DNA of 64,000 nucleotides from Bog-532 sp963833835 (GTDB taxonomy: Bacteria > Actinomycetota > Actinomycetes > Streptosporangiales > Streptosporangiaceae). A model generated the notes under the pieces. That model was not told where the DNA came from. It searched no databases and was given only the letters and a program-made list of their open reading frames with translations. Positions 1 to 7,741 of this stretch are shown here, in pieces. Each line of letters begins with the position of its first letter. Position 1 is the stretch's first letter. The stretch lies in the NCBI GenBank assembly GCA_963833835.1, contig CAWHZI010000014.1, positions 62,001 through 126,000 on the forward strand, in the 5' to 3' direction. Both the position numbers and the translations under genes were made by a program.

Positions 1-22
1 CGGGATGTGAAGGGATGCCCCG

Positions 23-445
23 ATGGGGAACTTCGAACGGCAGCTCCGCGACCTGATGGCCTCGATCCGCTCCGCCTGGCACTGGCGCGCCCGGTCGGGC
101 CCCACCGATCCTCGTGCCCAGGGTGGACGGCCGCGCCCTGATCTCGGCGACGTGCGCGGCAGCGATGCGGGCCAGAAGGCCGAAGAGATGTACCGCGACC
201 TGCGCACCGGCCGCAAGGCTCAGGACGCGTTCCGGGATATGCGCCAGAGCGAGACCGGCCGCAAAGCCGAGGAAGCCCTGCATGATCTGCGCAGCAGCGA
301 CACCGCGCGCAAGGCCCAGAGCCGGGTGCGTGAGTTCCGGAAGAGCGAGACCGGCCGCAAGGCCGAGGCCACCATCCAGGAGGCCGAAGCGGCCGCGCGA
401 GCGGCCTACCTACGGCTGCGCAAGTCCATGGACGAGGACCACTAG
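23..445 (+). CDS. Small charged protein of 16-residue helical repeats
   Basis: This 140-residue protein belongs to no family I recognise. From about residue 45 it is built of consecutive 16-residue units of the form GRKAEEALHDLRSSDT: GRKAQDAF, GRKAEEAL, ARKAQSRV and GRKAEATI begin four units, with a divergent first unit beginning GQKAEEMY. Each unit has regularly spaced Lys/Arg, Asp/Glu and Leu/Phe/Met, so a long amphipathic helix or coiled coil is likely. The N-terminus (residues 1-20) could also form an amphipathic helix; there is no signal peptide or membrane segment. The ATG start follows an AGGGATG stretch. The role is unknown; such repeats occur in lipid-, membrane- or stress-associated proteins, but that is inference only. 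Confidence 0.7.
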   Translation: MGNFERQLRDLMASIRSAWHWRARSGPTDPRAQGGRPRPDLGDVRGSDAGQKAEEMYRDLRTGRKAQDAFRDMRQSETGRKAEEALHDLRSSDTARKAQSRVREFRKSETGRKAEATIQEAEAAARAAYLRLRKSMDEDH

Positions 446-674
446 GCGGCGTCCGGCCCCAGGGCGTCCCGGGTGCTAGCTCGGGCCTCACTTTCCGTTA
501 CCGGTCAACCGCACAAGCGGCCCGGATCAATGTGTGTTTTCACCAGTTTAAGAAACGTGAAGCGTTTTCGGGGGCCGGTTGATCATGGCCGTGGTCAGGG
601 GGTATACGCTCCGTTTAGAGCCTTGATGTCACCGGTAGGTTACTTGCGGTGATATCAGTCTTGACGAAGCGAAA
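446..674. other. Intergenic region upstream of the LacI-type regulator
   Basis: No convincing gene is seen between the repeat protein and the regulator (446-854). The stretch from about 480 to 700 is richer in A+T than its surroundings and includes a TTGACG hexamer at 661-666, which could be a -35 element, just before the operator-like dyad at 675-690. Confidence 0.4.
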
Positions 675-690
675 TTGTGAGCGATAACAT
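675..690 (+). promoter_or_regulatory. LacI-family operator-like dyad upstream of the regulator gene
   Basis: TTGTGAGCGATAACAT matches 13 of 16 positions of the perfect palindrome at the araB start (2219-2234, TTGTTAGCGCTAACAA). It lies just after a possible -35 (661-666). Similarity between the two sites, together with the LacI-family gene between them, suggests one regulator controlling itself and the arabinose genes. The resemblance to the E. coli lac operator is a family-level similarity. Confidence 0.55.
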
Positions 691-854
691 CATCAAAACT
701 CACCAGTAGTTCGGCTCCGCTCAGTGGCGAGCATGCCCAGCGACCAGGGTGGCGCGACCCCGGGGCCCGACAGGGTCGGCCGCGGTCCGCCGCGGGTGGC
801 CGGGTGGCCACTGCGGGTGGTCCGCCGCACTACTGGTGTTCAAGGGAGGCGCAC

Positions 855-1958
855 GTGGCGTCGTCACCGCATAACCCGGGCCGTTCTGGTCCGGCCCAGG
901 GGCGGGCCAGGGCAACCGCCGCGGGGCGCGGGGCGCCGGCCCGGCCACCCGTGATGGCCGACGTGGCCCAGCTGGCCGGGGTCTCCCACCAGACCGTCTC
1001 CCGGGTGCTCAACGAGCACCCCAACGTCCGCCCGGACACCCGGGAGAAGGTGCTCGCGGCCATTCGCCAGCTGGCCTACCGGCCCAACGCGGCCGCCCGG
1101 GCCCTGGTCACCCGGCGTACCCACACGGTCGGCGTGATCAGCACCGACTCCACGCTCTACGGGCCGGCCATGATGCTCGACGGAATCGAGCGGGCCGCCC
1201 AGGATGGGTACTTCGTGCTCATTGCCAGCCTGCCGGCGCTGGACCGGCGATCGGTGACGGACACCGTGGACCGCTTCCTCGGCCACGCGGTCGAGGGGAT
1301 GATCGTCATCGCCCCCCGGACCTCGGCGGTGGCCGCGCTGAGCCACGTGCCGTCCGAGGTGCCCCTGGTCGCCATCGGTTGCGGCACCCGGGCCCCGTTG
1401 ACCTCGGTCGCGGTGGACAACGCGGGCGGGGCCTATACCGCCACCGAGTATCTGCTGGGCTTGGGGCACGAGACCGTCTACCACGTGGCCGGGCCGAGCG
1501 ACTGCCTGGACGCCCGGGAGCGGATCGACGGCTGGCGGGCCGCGTTGCGCGAGGCCGGGGTGCACCAGCCCGATGTCATGGTCGGGGACTGGTCGCCCCG
1601 CTCGGGCTTCGAGGCCGGGCAGAAACTGGCCCGGATGACCGACGTCACCGCGGTGTTCTGCGGCAACGACACGATCGCCCTCGGGCTGATCCGGGCGCTC
1701 ACCGAGGCGGGTCGCCGGGTGCCCGAGGACGTCAGCGTGATCGGTTTCGACGACATGCCTGAGGCGGGATACTTCCTGCCGCCGCTGACCACCGTGCGCC
1801 AGGACTTCAGCGAGCTTGGCCGGCGAGCGCTGGGTTCCCTGGTGGAGCGGATCTCCGGTGGCGATTCCGGCCGGCACGTGCGGGTGCCGCCCGAGCTCGT
1901 GGTCCGGGCCAGCGCGGCGCCACCGGCCGGAGCCGTGTTGCGCCGGACCGCGACCTGA
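855..1958 (+). CDS. LacI-family transcriptional regulator, probable arabinose regulator
   Basis: A 367-residue DNA-binding repressor of the LacI/GalR family. The helix-turn-helix is clear at residues about 34-54 (DVAQLAGVSHQTVSRVLNEH), followed by the hinge-helix region (YRPNAAARAL) and a periplasmic-binding-protein-like sugar-sensing domain ending in the family's typical VIGFDDMPEA...PPLTTVRQ segment. GTG at 855 is chosen because AAGGGAGG (842-849) sits at the right distance; the roughly 30 residues before the HTH are basic and probably disordered. It lies directly upstream of araB, araD and araA in the same direction. Operator-like sites at 675-690 and 2218-2235 support autoregulation and repression of the arabinose genes, relieved by a sugar. 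That the ligand is arabinose is inferred from context only. Confidence 0.88.
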   Translation: MASSPHNPGRSGPAQGRARATAAGRGAPARPPVMADVAQLAGVSHQTVSRVLNEHPNVRPDTREKVLAAIRQLAYRPNAAARALVTRRTHTVGVISTDSTLYGPAMMLDGIERAAQDGYFVLIASLPALDRRSVTDTVDRFLGHAVEGMIVIAPRTSAVAALSHVPSEVPLVAIGCGTRAPLTSVAVDNAGGAYTATEYLLGLGHETVYHVAGPSDCLDARERIDGWRAALREAGVHQPDVMVGDWSPRSGFEAGQKLARMTDVTAVFCGNDTIALGLIRALTEAGRRVPEDVSVIGFDDMPEAGYFLPPLTTVRQDFSELGRRALGSLVERISGGDSGRHVRVPPELVVRASAAPPAGAVLRRTAT

Positions 1959-2214
1959 CCGCCCAGCAGCCCCGGTTAGCAGCACCGCCAGTAACACCGT
2001 TCGGTAGCGCCAGCCCGCGTGCCGCCTCTTCTGTGCCGACGGTATGTATGAGAAGGTCAGCTGACGCAGAAAACCTTTTCGCTGACGTGACGAGCGGGCC
2101 GCGTCCCGGCGCTGACCAGGGGCGCGGCGGCGGGCTCACCGCGGGTGCAGCGACCACGCTTGACGGGCGCGGGAACGGGAACCGAAGGGAAGAAAACCCG
2201 AGTGGGAGGCGGCC

Positions 2215-3954
2215 ATGGTTGTTAGCGCTAACAACGACCGGTACGTCGTAGGAGTGGACTTCGGCACGCTGTCCGGGCGTGCGCTGGTGGTCCGGGTCAG
2301 CGACGGAGCCGAGCTGGGGACCGCGGTGCATGAGTACCGGCACGCGGTCATGGAGCGCGAGCTGGCCGCGACAGGCGAGCCGCTGCCGCCGGACTGGGCG
2401 CTGCAGGATCCGGCCGACTACGTCGCGGTGCTGCGAACCGCGGTGCCCGCCGCGATCAAGAACGCCGGCGTGGACCCGGGCGCGGTGATCGGGATCGCGA
2501 CCGATTTCACCGCGTGCACGGTGCTGCCCGCCACCTCCGACGGGACGCCGCTGTGCCAGCTGCCGGGCCTGGAGGGTCGTCCGCACGCCTACCCCAAGCT
2601 GTGGAAGCACCATGCCGCGCAGGCGCACGCGGACCGGATCAACCAGCTCGCCCACGAGCGCAAGGAGCCGTGGATCGCGCGGTACGGCGGCAAGATCTCC
2701 TCCGAGTGGCAGTACGCCAAGGGGCTGCAGCTGCTGGAAGAGGACTCCGAGATGTACGCGCGGGCCGACCGGTGGATCGAGGCCGCCGACTGGATCATCT
2801 GGCAGCTCACCGGCACCGAGACCCGCAACGCCTGCACCGCGGGCTACAAGGGCATCTGGCAGGACGGGCATTACCCGTCGCGGGACTTCCTGGCCGGGCT
2901 CAACCCAGACTTCGCCGGGTTCGCCGAGGACAAGCTGACCCACCCGGTGGCCGAGCTGGGGACCAGGGCCGGATCACTGACCGCTCAGGCCGCCGACTGG
3001 ACCGGGCTGCCGGAGGGCATCGCGGTGGCGGTCGGGAACGTCGACGCGCACGTGACCGCGCCGGCCGCCCGCGCCGTCGAGCCGGGTCAGATGGTGCTGA
3101 TCATGGGCACCTCGACCTGCCATGTGATCAACAGCGCCGGCCTGGCCGAGGTCCCGGGCATGTGCGGGGTGGTGGACGGCGGCGTCATCGCGGGCCAGTT
3201 CGGCTACGAGGCCGGCCAGTCGGCTGTGGGTGACATCTTCGGCTGGTTCATCGACCAGGCCGTGCCCGGCCCACTGCGGCAGGAGGCGGAGGTACGCGGG
3301 ATCTCCGTGCACGACCTGCTCACCGAGCAGGCGGCGGCCCTGCCGGCCGGAGCGCACGGGCTGGTCGCGCTGGACTGGGAGGGCGGCAACCGCTCGGTCC
3401 TGGTCGACCACCGGCTGTCCGGCGTGATCGCCGGCCTGACCCTGGCCACCCGGCCGCACGAGATCTACCGGGCCCTGCTGGAGTCGACCGCGTTCGGCAC
3501 CCGGGTCATCGTCGAGGCGTTCGAGTCGTCCGGGGTCCCCGTCACCGAAGTGATCGTGGCCGGCGGCCTGCTCAAGAACGAGCTGCTGATGCAGATCTAC
3601 GCCGACGTCACGCGCCACTCCCTGAGCGTGATCGATTCCGACCAGGGGCCGGCGCTGGGCTCCGCGATCCACGCCGCGGTGGCGGCGGGCGCCTACCCCG
3701 ACGTGCCGACCGCGGCCCAGGCCATGGGCAAGGTCCGGCGCCAGGTCTATACGCCGGTGCCGGAGAATTCGGCGATCTACGACGAGCTCTACGCCGAGTA
3801 CGTGCTCTTGCATGACTACTTCGGCCGCGGCGGCAACGAAGTGCTGCACCGGCTGCGGGCGCTGCGCGACCGCATTCTCGACGTGGACCAGGACAACGAC
3901 ACCGAGGGTGACACCACCTCGGGGGCGTTCGACAACGGAACGGGAGATTCTTGA
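2215..3954 (+). CDS. araB: Ribulokinase
   Basis: Phosphorylates L-ribulose to L-ribulose 5-phosphate, the second step of cytoplasmic L-arabinose catabolism. At 579 residues it has the usual ribulokinase length. The FGGY-kinase N-terminal phosphate motif VVGVDFGTLSGR is at residues 11-22, GNVDAHV and MGTSTCHV lie near 275-303, and the C-terminal ATP-binding motif AGGLLKNELLMQIYADVT is near 448. The start is ATG 2215, preceded by GTGGGAGG. The last codons overlap the araD start (TGATG), so the two are coupled. Codons 2-7 form a LacI-type operator palindrome, an unusual location that constrains the N-terminal sequence VVSANN. Confidence 0.95.
   Translation: MVVSANNDRYVVGVDFGTLSGRALVVRVSDGAELGTAVHEYRHAVMERELAATGEPLPPDWALQDPADYVAVLRTAVPAAIKNAGVDPGAVIGIATDFTACTVLPATSDGTPLCQLPGLEGRPHAYPKLWKHHAAQAHADRINQLAHERKEPWIARYGGKISSEWQYAKGLQLLEEDSEMYARADRWIEAADWIIWQLTGTETRNACTAGYKGIWQDGHYPSRDFLAGLNPDFAGFAEDKLTHPVAELGTRAGSLTAQAADWTGLPEGIAVAVGNVDAHVTAPAARAVEPGQMVLIMGTSTCHVINSAGLAEVPGMCGVVDGGVIAGQFGYEAGQSAVGDIFGWFIDQAVPGPLRQEAEVRGISVHDLLTEQAAALPAGAHGLVALDWEGGNRSVLVDHRLSGVIAGLTLATRPHEIYRALLESTAFGTRVIVEAFESSGVPVTEVIVAGGLLKNELLMQIYADVTRHSLSVIDSDQGPALGSAIHAAVAAGAYPDVPTAAQAMGKVRRQVYTPVPENSAIYDELYAEYVLLHDYFGRGGNEVLHRLRALRDRILDVDQDNDTEGDTTSGAFDNGTGDS
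2218..2235 (+). promoter_or_regulatory. Perfect 18-bp operator palindrome across the araB start
   Basis: GTTGTTAGCGCTAACAAC is a perfect palindrome with the AGCGCT centre typical of LacI-family operators. It begins one base after the araB ATG (2215-2217) and encodes the first residues VVSANN. A repressor bound here would block transcription initiation or elongation at the very start of the gene. Confidence 0.8.
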
Positions 3955-4640
3955 TGAGCTTGACCAACGGGGCGCTGACCACCGACGAACTGGTGGCAGA
4001 GCTGCGCTTGGCCGTGTCTGATCTGCACGCCGAACTGCCGCGCAACGGTCTGGTCGCCTGGACGTCGGGCAACGTGTCGGCCCGGGTGCCGGGGACCGAC
4101 CTGATGGTGATCAAGCCGAGCGGCATCAGCTACGACGACCTGACCCCGGAGTCGATGGTCCTGTGTGACCTGGACGGGAACCCGGTCGGCGACGGGTACA
4201 GCCCGTCCAGCGACACCGCGACCCACGCTTACATCTACCGGCACATGCCCGAGGTGGGCGGGGTCGTGCACACCCACTCGACCTACGCGACCGCCTGGGC
4301 TGCGCTGGGCGAGCCCGTCCCGTGCGTGATCACGGCCATGGCGGACGAGTTCGGGGGCGAGATCCCGGTCGGGCCGTTCGCGCTCATCGGCAGCGACGAG
4401 ATCGGCCGCGGGGTGGTGGCCACGCTGACCGGCCACCGCTCCCCCGCCGTGCTGATGCAGAGCCACGGCGTGTTCACCATCGGGCCGTCCGCCCGGGACG
4501 CGGTCAAGGCCGCGATCATGTGCGAGGACGTAGCCAGGACCGTGCACGCGGCCCGGCAGCTCGGGACGCCGAAGCCGCTGCCGCAGGACCAGGTGGACGC
4601 GCTGCACAAGCGCTACAAGGAGCAGTACGGCCAGCACTGA
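3954..4640 (+). CDS. araD: L-ribulose-5-phosphate 4-epimerase
   Basis: Converts L-ribulose 5-phosphate to D-xylulose 5-phosphate, the third step of arabinose breakdown, feeding the pentose phosphate pathway. The protein is 228 residues, close to E. coli AraD. It shows the class II aldolase/epimerase pattern: substrate-loop GNVSAR and KPSGISYDDL near the N-terminus, the zinc-binding HTHSTYATAW near residue 105 and QSHGVFTIG near 168. ATG 3954 shares one base with the araB stop codon and follows a GGGAG; an in-frame TTG one codon earlier is a poorer choice. The class II aldolase fold also includes fuculose-phosphate aldolases, but the araB and araA neighbours settle the assignment. Confidence 0.93.
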   Translation: MSLTNGALTTDELVAELRLAVSDLHAELPRNGLVAWTSGNVSARVPGTDLMVIKPSGISYDDLTPESMVLCDLDGNPVGDGYSPSSDTATHAYIYRHMPEVGGVVHTHSTYATAWAALGEPVPCVITAMADEFGGEIPVGPFALIGSDEIGRGVVATLTGHRSPAVLMQSHGVFTIGPSARDAVKAAIMCEDVARTVHAARQLGTPKPLPQDQVDALHKRYKEQYGQH

Positions 4641-4708
4641 GCCGCCCTCGTTACCACTGCGGGCCGGCCACCGCGCCAGGCCCGATTGACCCGACCAAGG
4701 AGACACCC

Positions 4709-6106
4709 ATGGCTGACCGCAGGCCGCGCATCGGCATTCTCGGCATCATGCAGGACCTGTACGACAACGACATTCCCGGCATCGCCCAGCGCCAGGAGGG
4801 CTACGCGGCGGAGGTCGCCCAGCAGCTGTCCGACGTGGGCGAGTTCATCCCGAGCAAGGCCATCAAGTACCGCGAGGACGCGGCGCGCGCGATGCGCGAG
4901 TTCGAGGACGCCGAGCTGGACGGGGTCATGGTCGTCATGCTGACCTACGGGCCGGCCATGCGGGTGGCCCGGCTGCTCAGCGAGTCGCGGCTGCCCGTGC
5001 TGATGGCCAACATCCAGCCGGAACCGTCGGTCACGCCCGCCTGGAACATGGATGACATGACCTACAACCAGGGCGTGCACGGTGCGCAGGACACCGCGAA
5101 CGCCATGGTCCGGGCGGGCAAGCGGTTCAGCGTGCTCACCGACGACTGGAAGAGCGACACGTTCAAGGCCAACGTGGGCCAGTGGGCCCGGGCCGCGGCC
5201 GCCGCCACCGCGTGGAAGTCGCTCAAGACCGCGATCTTCGGCTACGCCATGAACGACATGGGCGACATCCGGGTGGACGAGAGCGCGCTGATCCGCAGCC
5301 TCGGCCCGGAGATCCTCGCGGTCGCGCAGGGTGACCTCGTGCGCGGCATCGAGGAGGTGACCGACGCCCAGCTGGCCGAGGTCATCTCGTTCGAGGACGA
5401 TCGCTTCGACATCGACCCGCGGCTGTCCACCGAAGAACGCGAGGACCACGCCCGGATGCAGGTGGCGCTGGAGAAGATCCTGATCGACGGCGGGTTCGGC
5501 GCCTACACCGCACACTTCGACGCGATCGGCGACGACGGCCGGTTCAACCGCCTGCCGCTGGCCGCCGCGTCCAGCCTGATGGCCAAGGGGTACGGGTACG
5601 GGGCCGAGGGCGACGTGCTGGCCGCGTGCATGGTCTACGCCGCGCACCAGCTGATCGGGGACGGGCACTTCACCGAGATGTACGCGATGGACTTCCCGTC
5701 CGACTCGATCCTGCAGAGCCACATGGGTGAAGGCAACTGGAAGGTGGCCCGGTCCGACCGCCCGGTCAAGCTGATCAAGCGCCCCCTCGGCATCGGCCGG
5801 CTGGCCGACCCGCCGACGTTCCTGTTCCAGCTCCAGCCCGGGCCGGCCACGCTGGCCGCGCTGGTGTCGCTGGAGGGCGAGCGGTTCCGCCTGGTGGTGG
5901 CCGAGGGCGAGAACCTGGACAGCCAGGAGCTCCCCGCGCTGGAGATGCCGTACGGCCAGTTCCGGCCGGCGTCGGGCGTGCGGGAATGCCTGAACGGCTG
6001 GCTGCGCAACGGCGGCCCGCACCACGAGGTGATGAACCTCGGTCACCACGCCTCCGACTGGCGCGCCTTCTGCGATGTCACCGGCATCGAGTTCGTCCAG
6101 GTCTGA
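4709..6106 (+). CDS. araA: L-arabinose isomerase
   Basis: Isomerises L-arabinose to L-ribulose, the first step of the pathway, using a divalent metal. At 465 residues it is somewhat shorter than the 500-residue E. coli enzyme and represents a divergent branch of the AraA/FucI fold. Conserved-looking elements include ILGIMQDLYD near the start, the VMLTYGPA loop, the acidic site GYGAEGDVLAA, the QSHMGEGNW segment and the late NLGHHASDW, which together carry the Glu/His metal ligands expected of the family. ATG 4709 follows AAGGAGA with good spacing; the open frame extends far upstream of it but that part is the araD antisense-free shadow. It is 68 bases downstream of araD and probably in the same transcript. 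No arabinose transporter is present in the window. Confidence 0.9.
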   Translation: MADRRPRIGILGIMQDLYDNDIPGIAQRQEGYAAEVAQQLSDVGEFIPSKAIKYREDAARAMREFEDAELDGVMVVMLTYGPAMRVARLLSESRLPVLMANIQPEPSVTPAWNMDDMTYNQGVHGAQDTANAMVRAGKRFSVLTDDWKSDTFKANVGQWARAAAAATAWKSLKTAIFGYAMNDMGDIRVDESALIRSLGPEILAVAQGDLVRGIEEVTDAQLAEVISFEDDRFDIDPRLSTEEREDHARMQVALEKILIDGGFGAYTAHFDAIGDDGRFNRLPLAAASSLMAKGYGYGAEGDVLAACMVYAAHQLIGDGHFTEMYAMDFPSDSILQSHMGEGNWKVARSDRPVKLIKRPLGIGRLADPPTFLFQLQPGPATLAALVSLEGERFRLVVAEGENLDSQELPALEMPYGQFRPASGVRECLNGWLRNGGPHHEVMNLGHHASDWRAFCDVTGIEFVQV

Positions 6107-6176
6107 TCGGCACCGGCTGAGCAGCACGGTCTGATCGGCACCGGCTGAGCAGCACCGGCTGAGCAGCACGGTCTGA
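6101..6176. repeat. Short direct repeats at the araA 3-prime end
   Basis: A 28-bp unit starting GTCTGATCGGCACCGGCTGA begins at 6101 and again at 6129; in the second copy a 14-bp part (CACCGGCTGAGCAG) is repeated once more. The araA stop codon lies in the first unit. A third partial start, GTCTGATTTTT, follows and could contribute to termination. Confidence 0.75.
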
Positions 6177-6359
6177 TTTTTCGGCCGGGGAACGGACGGC
6201 GGTTATGATCGGGGCAGTGGCTGTCACGCTGGCCCGCCTCCGAGCCGCCGTTCGCCCACGCCGACTGTGGTGCTAACGGACAAGGGTCCTCGACTCGCGT
6301 TCGATGATGCATGGTCGTGACGATCCAGCCGGCCGGACCGCGTGGGGGCTCGTGCCGTG

Positions 6360-7631
6360 ATGGGACTACGCCATGACCTCCGATCGAGCCAGGAAGAAGG
6401 CGGCCCGCGCGGAGCAGGCCGCGACCGGCCAGCCGTACATGCAAGCCCGGCGATCCGTCCAGCGCCAGACGAGCCCTCACGGGCCGAACCGGTAGAACCG
6501 CCGCCGATCGATCCGCGGGACCACGCCGTCTACTCGCACCAGTGGGGTGATCAGGCCTGCTACCTGGTCCTGCATCAGGGCCGGTACTACACCTGGATCA
6601 CCGACGCGGCCGAGGACGGCCGGTCCGTGGTCCATCGCGTCCCCGGCGAGGAGGTGGGACGCACGCTGGTGGACGAGTGGCAGGCGCTCAACATCCTGCG
6701 CTCGGCATGGGGCGAAGCGATCGAGCACATCTTCCTGATGGACCCGGGCGTGAGCAATCAGATCTGCTACGAGGCCACCGTGGTCGACGTCGAGGGCAGC
6801 GGCCTGTGGCTGGCTTGCCAGGCTCAGACCGCGGCCGGGGAGACGACCAGCTATGTCCTGGAGCGGTTCACCGAGCTGGCATCAGCCCTGACCGCGTTCG
6901 CCGACCAGGCCGAGGCCGCCGCCGATCAGGCCGAGCAGAACCAGGCTCTGAGCTTGCCGGACGTGCTGGCTGGTGTGCTCCGGTCCCGAGCGGCAAAAAC
7001 CCGCGCGGACGTGGCCCGGGCTCGGCTCGGAGACGTGTTCCGGGCCCGCTGGAGTCAGACCGGTCCAGGGCGGCTCACCTCCCCTCTGCTGCACGCGGCC
7101 GGGCTGGACGAGGAGACCCTGGGCCCGGTACTGACAGGCCAGGAGTTCGGCTGGCCCACCGCCCCGGTGGTACGGCCGCCCGGCTCGCGGCGGCCGGACA
7201 CCTCGGTTACCACACTGGCCGAGTACACGGTCGAGGGCCAGCAGTTCACGCTGACGTGCTACCAGGACAGCGCCGGCGCCCACTGCGTCGCCATCGTGCA
7301 CGACGGCCACACCTCCGCGGTCAAGGACGTGGCGGTGGACGAAGAGCGCCTGGTCCATCAAGGCTCCTTGCTGGTCTCGCGGGGCGGTCCGGGCGCCATC
7401 TACGGCCGGGCCCACGACAGCGTGACCGCGCTCTACTCGCTGGGCACCGATGGGCAGCGCACCGACTGGCCCATCTACGACGACCCGCGCACCGGCGAAC
7501 GCTACTTCGCCGTGGTGGCCAACACAGTGACGCTGGCCGACATCGTGGCCGAAGCACCCACGAAAAGCAGGTCGCTGAAGGTCTACTTCGACATGTGGTT
7601 CAACCCGCCGCCCCGCCTCCCGTCACCCTGA
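6360..7631 (+). CDS. Hypothetical protein, two-part, start uncertain
   Basis: I do not recognise this protein of about 423 residues. Two parts can be seen: an N-terminal region (DPRDHAVYSHQWGDQACYLVLHQGRYYTW onward) and a C-terminal half rich in beta-strand pattern (residues about 280-410), joined by an Ala/Glu-rich helical linker. No catalytic motif, signal peptide or membrane segment is obvious. ATG 6360 is used because the frame opens just before it and it overlaps a preceding short stop (TGATG); GTG 6342 is possible. The first 130 bases also encode, in another frame, a 40-residue ORF with a typical actinobacterial N-terminal pattern, so the true N-terminus may be shifted or the gene may carry a frameshift. 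Confidence 0.6.
   Translation: MGLRHDLRSSQEEGGPRGAGRDRPAVHASPAIRPAPDEPSRAEPVEPPPIDPRDHAVYSHQWGDQACYLVLHQGRYYTWITDAAEDGRSVVHRVPGEEVGRTLVDEWQALNILRSAWGEAIEHIFLMDPGVSNQICYEATVVDVEGSGLWLACQAQTAAGETTSYVLERFTELASALTAFADQAEAAADQAEQNQALSLPDVLAGVLRSRAAKTRADVARARLGDVFRARWSQTGPGRLTSPLLHAAGLDEETLGPVLTGQEFGWPTAPVVRPPGSRRPDTSVTTLAEYTVEGQQFTLTCYQDSAGAHCVAIVHDGHTSAVKDVAVDEERLVHQGSLLVSRGGPGAIYGRAHDSVTALYSLGTDGQRTDWPIYDDPRTGERYFAVVANTVTLADIVAEAPTKSRSLKVYFDMWFNPPPRLPSP
6373..6495 (+). CDS. 40-residue ORF overlapping the hypothetical gene
   Basis: ATG 6373 opens a frame ending at TAG 6493-6495. It encodes a basic peptide containing ARKKAARAEQAATGQPYMQA, very like the N-terminal tails (RARKKAARARQAETG..Y..ARR) seen on many actinobacterial proteins. 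It is out of frame with the large ORF that covers it. It may be the true start of that protein separated by a frameshift, or an independent small gene. Ribosome binding is weak (GGGA). Confidence 0.4.
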   Translation: MTSDRARKKAARAEQAATGQPYMQARRSVQRQTSPHGPNR

Positions 7632-7646
7632 CGTCCGGGCAGCACA

Positions 7647-7696
7647 CCCGATGGCGCCAAAGGGCACAGCATGGTGTGCCCTTTGGCGCCATCGGG
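7647..7696. terminator. Perfect 22-bp stem between convergent genes
   Basis: Arms 7647-7668 and 7675-7696 are exact inverted complements around the 6-base loop GCATGG. It lies between the ends of the plus-strand hypothetical gene and the minus-strand sigma factor, fitting a bidirectional terminator. The right arm GTGCCCTTTGGCGCCATCG recurs exactly at 21121-21139 in another convergent gap. Confidence 0.7.
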
Positions 7697-7741
7697 CACG
7701 GTAGCGACCCCAAGCATCGAGGCCCACAGCGCGAGCCCATC

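Noticed and set aside
675..690. E. coli lac operator as vector contamination
   Set aside because: The match is partial, the flanks are actinobacterial, and a related palindrome lies at the araB start next to a LacI-family gene, so a native operator explains it.
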